Below the pieces are notes generated by a model. The model did not search any database and was not told the DNA's origin. It saw only the letters and a program-made list of their open reading frames with translations. 64,000 bases of DNA from VXPQ01 sp965248175 (GTDB lineage: Bacteria; Bacteroidota; Rhodothermia; Rhodothermales; VXPQ01), in assembly GCA_965248175.1 (NCBI GenBank), contig OZ252093.1, positions 1,922,001 through 1,986,000 on the forward strand. Reading direction: 5' to 3'. Positions within the stretch are counted from its first letter, which is position 1. Every line of letters starts with the position of its first letter. A program made the translations under genes and the position numbers. Below are positions 63,630 to 64,000 of this stretch, piece after piece.

Positions 63630-64000
63630 TGGTCCGAAAAAACTGGACAGTTTTTTTGCGTTTTTAAGTGTACTGTCGCGTCGGGTTATGCCGCTTTGAA
63701 CAGCGGCTTTCGTTTGTAGAATACGTCGTCGGGCGTTCGGTTGTCAAGTCCCTGGTGAGGACGCTCTTCGTTGAAGTAGCGCAGGTAGTCGGCAATTCTC
63801 TTCCTGGCCTCGCTCACCGTCTCGTAGGCGCGCCGGTAGACTTCTTCCTGCTTGAGGCTGCGCCAGAGGCGCTCCACGTACACGTTGTCGAGCCAGCGGC
63901 CCTTGCCGTCCATAGAGATGCGCACGCCATGCTCCTTGAGCGCACCGGTGAACGCCTCGGAGGTAAACTGCGCTCCCTGGTCGGTATTGAAGACCTCTGG
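63630..64000 (-). mobile_element. IS3-family insertion sequence, 3' end (runs off right edge)
   Basis: The element end is TGGTCCGAAAAAACTG at 63630, followed by GACAGTTTTTT. Thirty bases further lies the stop of a DDE integrase on the minus strand. The same end sequence (with the outer TCAGAAA) recurs at 24370-24403, so at least two insertions of this family have touched the window. The other end and orfA are outside. Confidence 0.85.
63686..64000 (-). CDS. IS3-family transposase OrfB, C-terminal part
   Basis: The 104 visible codons cover the end of the catalytic integrase core. The second catalytic Asp is in FNTDQGAQFTSEAF, then ISMDGKGRWLDNVYVERLWR includes the catalytic Glu, followed by SLKQEEVYRRAYE and the end FNEERPHQGLDNRTP. 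This is the standard IS3-family OrfB C-terminus. No frameshift is seen in the visible part, so the element may be intact. The 5' part lies beyond the right edge. Confidence 0.93.
   Translation of the reverse strand, partial: PEVFNTDQGAQFTSEAFTGALKEHGVRISMDGKGRWLDNVYVERLWRSLKQEEVYRRAYETVSEARKRIADYLRYFNEERPHQGLDNRTPDDVFYKRKPLFKAA

Overview
The window looks like a chromosome segment of a moderately GC-rich bacterium of the Bacteroidota/Rhodothermota group, probably near Rhodothermales. The evidence is a type IX secretion (T9SS) locus with PorU and PorV, several cargo proteins with T9SS sorting domains (YPNPFNP ... LLK/LVK or IIR ends), and ordinary genes that mostly lack Shine-Dalgarno sequences. 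Genus and species cannot be named from sequence reading alone.

Layout. 0-7.4 kb, minus strand: hisB, proC, hisH, a stem-loop terminator, then hisA-hisF, followed by a class V aminotransferase, a YbhN-type membrane protein and a HEAT-repeat protein that runs off the left edge. 7.5-10.6 kb: a spondin-domain T9SS cargo, three perfect 26-bp tandem repeats, metG, and a relic of another T9SS cargo C-terminus. 10.7-13.8 kb: an MscS channel and a GCS2-CBS fusion. 13.9-18.6 kb: a foreign-looking island with a MarR regulator behind a sigma70-like promoter and perfect operator palindrome, a YcaC-like hydrolase and an MFS exporter. It is surrounded by decayed pieces of hydantoinase B, a MocA-like nucleotidyltransferase and a tRNA 3' end. 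18.6-24.1 kb: TPR lipoprotein, EnvC-like protein, lpdA, a YdeI relic and an M20 peptidase.

24.1-26.1 kb: insertion-sequence debris and a broken T9SS cargo gene built from two 600-bp repeats. 26.2-31.5 kb: YkvA-like protein, M23 peptidase, cobalamin adenosyltransferase, lipoprotein, HNH nuclease, a small membrane protein and MsrP. 31.5-37.6 kb: thiC (unusual composition), GT2 glycosyltransferase, DDAH-like amidinohydrolase, pgk and gap. 37.9-42.8 kb: TPR membrane protein, NtrC-type regulator, LolD-like ATPase, nadA and an MBL-fold hydrolase. 43.2-56.9 kb: the secretion block of porU, porV, a catalytically dead M6-like cargo, a large HEFTH protease/propeller/barrel protein, a TlpA-like thioredoxin and a DUF5683-like protein. 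57.1-63.5 kb: tRNA-Arg(CCG), CPBP protease, cdsA, a small membrane protein, mutL, tilS and hpt. An IS3-family element begins at 63.6 kb and leaves the window.

Most of the window is housekeeping and cell-envelope biology. I do not see a clear new defence or mobile system. The most unusual parts are the MarR/YcaC/MFS island with its hydantoinase remnants in permuted order, the insertion scar that splits a cargo signal peptide, and several peptidase-derived proteins that have lost their catalytic parts. All family assignments rest on reading the translated sequence and remembered family motifs; no database search was run.
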